A stretch of 64,000 nucleotides of DNA from Rhea pennata (lineage: Eukaryota; Chordata; Aves; Rheiformes; Rheidae). The notes beneath the pieces were generated by a model. That model was not told the origin of the DNA and ran no database searches. It saw only the letters and a program-made list of their open reading frames with translations. The stretch is taken from contig NC_084670.1 of NCBI RefSeq assembly GCF_028389875.1, positions 11,255,383 through 11,319,382 on the forward strand. Reading direction: 5' to 3'. Shown here piece after piece: positions 59,791 through 64,000 of the stretch; within the stretch, counting starts at the first letter, position 1, and each line of letters opens with the position of its first letter. Made by a program: the position numbers and the translations under genes.

Positions 59791-62700
59791 ATTTTGTTTT
59801 TACTATCCTTTAATATCCAGAACTGCCCAGTTTGACTTGTTTCTACAGCTGCTTATGTATATTTGCTTAATGGCTCAAATAGCAACCCATTGCTGATGGA
59901 GGGTTCAGTTTTCCTATGACATTTAATGATATATCATGTCAACAGAGGCCTGCTTCCAAGAGTAAAATTACGGTGAATGTGTGGAAGGAGGGAAGGAGCT
60001 ATTAGACTAGCTTTACAAATGAGCATGAAGAAAAGGGAATGCCAATTCAGATTAAAAGGAGAGGATGACTATAAACAGGACATGGAAAAGGGAAGAATAG
60101 GCAGGCAACAGAATCTGAATTTAAGAACAGAGAACTGCTGCTTGACTTTCAGCAAGTGGGGAACCCCTCTGGAAAAGAGGTTGGAGGCTGGTGTCTCAGA
60201 GCTTGTAGAAAGCAGTCTCCAGAGCTGGAGTCTCCATTAGCTTGGGTTTTGACATATAAGCAGGCAACGCAGCATTTGAACTGTCAATGTATTTTAAATC
60301 TAAATGTGAGCCTGTGCGTTATTGGCAGTCTCAGCAGGACAGCCAAGAATAGATCTGGTATCGAGCCTGAGCTCCCTCCTGTTGCCAGAGCTGGTCCTCT
60401 CCAGCAGCACAAGGCCCCTGCACACTGGCTGCGCTCTGCAAGCAAGTTCTTGCTGCCTCCTCTGTGTGCACCTGTTTGCTGCATGCATCAGATATCAGTC
60501 TTTCAGTCTCTAGGATTGTCAAGCTAATTTTTTAAAAAATTGTTAAAGGGGGGAAGGAGTTAACATTTCAGCAAAAATAAAGTAAGTTCTGAAGATAAAC
60601 CTAAGATAAATATTTCCTTTTAATCCTAACACAGTGCTTTGGTTATTATTTCAGAACTTGAAATATAAATACTGACAACAGGGAAAAGCTTGCTTCTTTC
60701 TTAATTTAGAGTTAAGGGATGAATTTGGCCCTTAATACCACTCTAGCTTTCTTAGGAATTGTACAATAGGAGCACAATCTTTATGAGCCTTCATCCCCAC
60801 TTGGGCGTGAGCATCATTAAAATTCAGAATTACCTGTCTGACATGCAAGGCACTCTTACATTTGACAGAACTGAATACGTTTTTTTTTTTTTTTTTTCCT
60901 TTTTTGGGGGGGGAAGGGGGAATTGTGGGATGGTTCATGTTTATTGTCTGAAATAAGCCCTATTTTGGTTATTTTTTCCAGCTAGAAAACTTAGTGGAAG
61001 ATTTAAAAAATCACTTTGTAACACCTAAAGTGGTTTGAAAGCTGTCACCAAGTAGTAAACCTAATGAAAGGCTTGCCTTTTGTAATGCTATTGGAAAAAA
61101 ATAAGAACTTTATGAAAATCAGAATTTCTGTGATACTTTTTCTGCAGTCTGACTTGGCATCACTGCAAGTGAGATCTAAAATTGTACTGGGTGAAGCAAA
61201 TTAACAGACTTGGGAGAAAGTGTTTTGTTTGCACTCAATTTCATTTTTCCGAGTTTGGTCAGCCAGCTTCTCTGCTGCTGGAAAAAGTCTTTGGAAAGTT
61301 GAAAAGAGGGCAGAACTATCATTAGATCTTTAAAGGATTTAATAAAAAGCGAAAACAAACATCAGTGCAACAGACTTGATGCTAGATTATTTAAAAGAAT
61401 GCTCAGTAAGAAAACTAAACAAAAAATTAATATAAAGGTACCAATTTGATACATATTTATCACCTGTTTGGAAATGTGGCCTCTTCTAACCTCTGCTGAG
61501 CGGTGTGTGTATGAATGGTTGGGGTAAGTCATTGCTGTCTTTGCAAATAGTAAGAACACTTACAAATTTAACGGTGATAAACAGATGCTGATACTGCAGC
61601 AAGTGGGACCTTGCAATAAGAGAGAGAGCGTCCGGTTGGATTTTGCCTTCAATATAGTGATTTTTGGGAGTTTACAGAATGCTTTGGGCCTTTGCTTTCC
61701 TTCTAGAAGAAACGTTGTGCCAATCTGAGCATCGTTGTATGGTTTCTCAGTGGCCAAGCAGGTGGCAAGATTCCCTTGGCACAGAAATGTTTGTGGATTT
61801 TTTTGGTCTTATTCTTCATAATAATTTCTCAAGCACAGTTAAACGATCTATTTAGTTTTCGGTTCTGGATGAAGATGTACTGGATTGGCCGCCCTGGGAT
61901 TTTCTGCATTTTGCCAGCTGGCAAACGTGCACGTTTGTGTAAGCTCATTCATAGCTGATACTGAGAGACAGGTGCTGATTTACTGTTCTTCAAATAACTG
62001 TATGCTGGCCTATGTCCAGTGTTAACATAAGTGAGCCTGCAGAACAGAGTGCATTGCTTGCTCAGAGCGTTGTGACACACTTCTCTGAACACTTATTTTA
62101 GTGTCGTTGCGGGGGAAAAAAATCAGTGATGGATGTCACTGCTTGTGCCTGAGGTGTTTGTGGGTGATAAAACAGGTTTGTGCAACTACTATGAAATCTG
62201 AAAATGAAAAGTGCAAATAAATTATTGGTGGCAATAAAAGAAAAGGGATGTTATTAAGTCTCAGATCCATAGGGAATATGCTATTATAGCCCCTTAATAC
62301 CCACTGGTAATGATGAGAGAAAGAAAGTCTGGAACTTGTACGATCTGTCTGCTGTTAATCTGTACTACTCTAGTTGTTCTGACTTCTGTATGTGAGTCAT
62401 CCAGAATGTCCTGTGCCCAGTAGCTGCTGAGGCCCTTCTCCCATCCTTGCGAGCTCCTTCTGGCACGGAGGCCCAACGCCCAATCTTGCTGTGCTTGCCA
62501 TAGTCCGAGGGTGCTTTGGGGTGACAGTGGGGCCCTTTGTGTTGAGCAGCTACAGTCATTACTTTTCTGCATTGGTGAGGCCTCCTGCCTGATGGTCTTA
62601 CTGGAAGTTACCAGGAGCTGAGGAGGAGGGCAGAGCCGTGAACTCGGTTTGAGCAATCTATACCGAGGCAGCATTGCTTTGTTAACTAATCCATAGCTGA

Positions 62701-63584
62701 CAAAAACTGTCATTAATGACTCAACATTAGACACGTTTACTTTCACACTAGCTGAAAGTCGCAAGTCCTGCAAATTCAGTTCTTGTGCTTCCTAGCCGTT
62801 ACTGAAAATGAGGAGACACTTACATAAGAAATTGCATGGCATATTTCATGGCATATTTCATTAGGTACTTTCTTACCAAGAGTTTGCTAAAGGCCTAAAT
62901 AACAAATTGTTTAGAATTTTTGTTTTCGGATGTAGCCTCAGGGTCATTAAATGTAGCAATTTATAAAAGTTGAATATCCTGAAGTAAGCAAAATGTGGCT
63001 GCTTTGCACTCCATCCTCCAAATCATAATGCTATAACTGTGATTATAATAACGATAGCTGTATGTCAGCATATTCAGTTTTGACATGTGAGACTGACTTC
63101 CTTCCTCATGCATGAGCAACGTTAATTTGAAAGACTTAAAAAGGGAACCGAAGGAAATTATTTCTGACCAAAATAAAACCTTTTTTCAAGCTCCCCATAC
63201 AGTTTTTGAAAAGAAAATCAACAAATGTGTGCATCTGGTGGGTGGTGTTGCTGACATCACTGGTACAATGCAGGGGATTGTGTATTCAATACCAAACCTG
63301 TTAATAGGCTCTAAAAAATCGAAGGTGCAATTATATGCCAGGGAAACTTAACCTGAAGTGTTTCACATAAACATCTGCAGCATGTGTAAATACCATCATC
63401 TTTCATACAGAATAAAGGTATAGTAGTGAAGGAATTATTTAACCATAAATATTAAAAATGAAAAAGGGAGATAAGGACATAGATACCATATTGCATTATG
63501 TATTCTCCTTGGATGTTACATTAGCTTTTTTTGTAGATGTCAGACTTGCAATTTCCCTGGCAGGTAGACTGTAATATCACCTCT

Positions 63585-63715
63585 ACTCCCTCTGCAACCT
63601 TATCTGCAAAATGGGAGCTGGAAAGTGAAGTAGCTTGCCTAAAGCTATTCAATAAGCTGATGAGATGGCTGACATTAAAAAGGAAGAATGTGCTCCAAGT
63701 CCTGTACTTATATTT
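63585..63715 (-). mobile_element. MIR/L2-like ancient SINE relic
   Basis: ATCTGCAAAATGGGAGCTGG is followed by AAGTAGCTTGCCTAAAGCTA and, at the right, CTCCAAGTCCTGTACTT. This is the order seen in antisense MIR/L2 copies (aagtaacttgcccaaggtcac .. ctcccagtcctgtgct). Strongly diverged, by-eye call. Confidence 0.4.
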
Positions 63716-64000
63716 AGGAAGGAAAAAGAAATACTGGGTTAGGACCTTATATTTGAGTCTAGAGTATATGTAGTCTGAGCTACATATTCACGTTGTGGTA
63801 TGACAAGAAATTTAACTCTTCTGTATTTTGTTGCCTGGCATTGAAGTGGTGTGTCCATGTTTGAACTTTCTCCTGGATTGCAAAAAGAACATTATATGGT
63901 TGCATTCTGCTGAACTGGCTACAAAATTAGTCAACTCCCCACCCAGGCTATGCCTGTTTATAATCTGATCTCAAACTGTGGAACAATAGTCTTCTGATTC

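Larger units (their letters stand above)
51967..64000 (+). other. TESK2: TESK2 intron 2 (5' part)
   Basis: Twelve kb of AT-rich sequence contain no recognised exon and no CpG island. The notable contents are the 80-bp duplication, CR1-like and MIR-like relics, T-runs (59334-59360, 60879-60898) and two slightly GC-richer patches near 60330-60490 and 62400-62640. A long intron at this position agrees with the mammalian gene as I remember it. Confidence 0.6.

Noticed and set aside
63112-63351. 79-codon plus-strand frame tested as the next TESK2 exon
   Set aside because: It does not resemble the kinase-domain segment expected after residue 74 and lacks the ATP-binding Lys context.

Overview
The window looks like nuclear DNA from a sauropsid, most likely a bird. 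It has spliced genes with GT-AG introns, CpG-island promoters, worn antisense CR1-type LINE remnants, and the vertebrate gene neighbourhood MMACHC / CCDC163 / TESK2. Identities rest on reading the translated exons against remembered family sequences. No database search was possible.

Layout. (1) 1-4664, minus strand: the first three coding exons of MMACHC (cytosolic cobalamin-processing enzyme); the last exon lies beyond the left edge. (2) 4.0-5.4 kb: a CpG island that serves MMACHC and the divergent CCDC163. It holds two ACTACA..TCCC-type (ZNF143/THAP11-like) elements and a 16-bp palindrome. (3) 5023-13946, plus strand: an intact 11-coding-exon CCDC163 (379 codons plus stop), a coiled-coil protein whose first intron appears to use a GC donor. 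(4) 14.0-19.4 kb: no gene seen. (5) 19.4-34.0 kb, minus strand: a five-coding-exon gene for a 352-residue, Ser/Thr-rich, mucin-like type I membrane protein that I cannot name. All its splice phases agree. Its first exon sits in a CpG island, and its 9.4-kb first intron contains another CpG island and several perfect DNA hairpins. (6) 34.2-43.2 kb: a GC-rich minisatellite and otherwise no recognisable gene. (7) 43.2-64.0 kb, plus strand: the TESK2 CpG-island promoter with CCAAT boxes, a non-coding exon 1, the first coding exon (51663-51966, start of the kinase domain) and a long AT-rich second intron running off the right edge. That intron carries CR1 and MIR-like relics and an exact 80-bp tandem duplication.

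The named genes do different jobs (vitamin B12 processing, an uncharacterised coiled-coil protein, a cofilin kinase). Their order and orientation match the mammalian locus as I remember it, except for the roughly 30 kb holding the mucin-like gene between CCDC163 and TESK2. That inserted gene is the best candidate here for something undescribed. Other points worth checking are an 18-unit AAAAG tract 73 bases from a MMACHC splice acceptor, a 17-bp perfect-stem hairpin at 32613-32655, and an upstream-ORF chain in the TESK2 leader.
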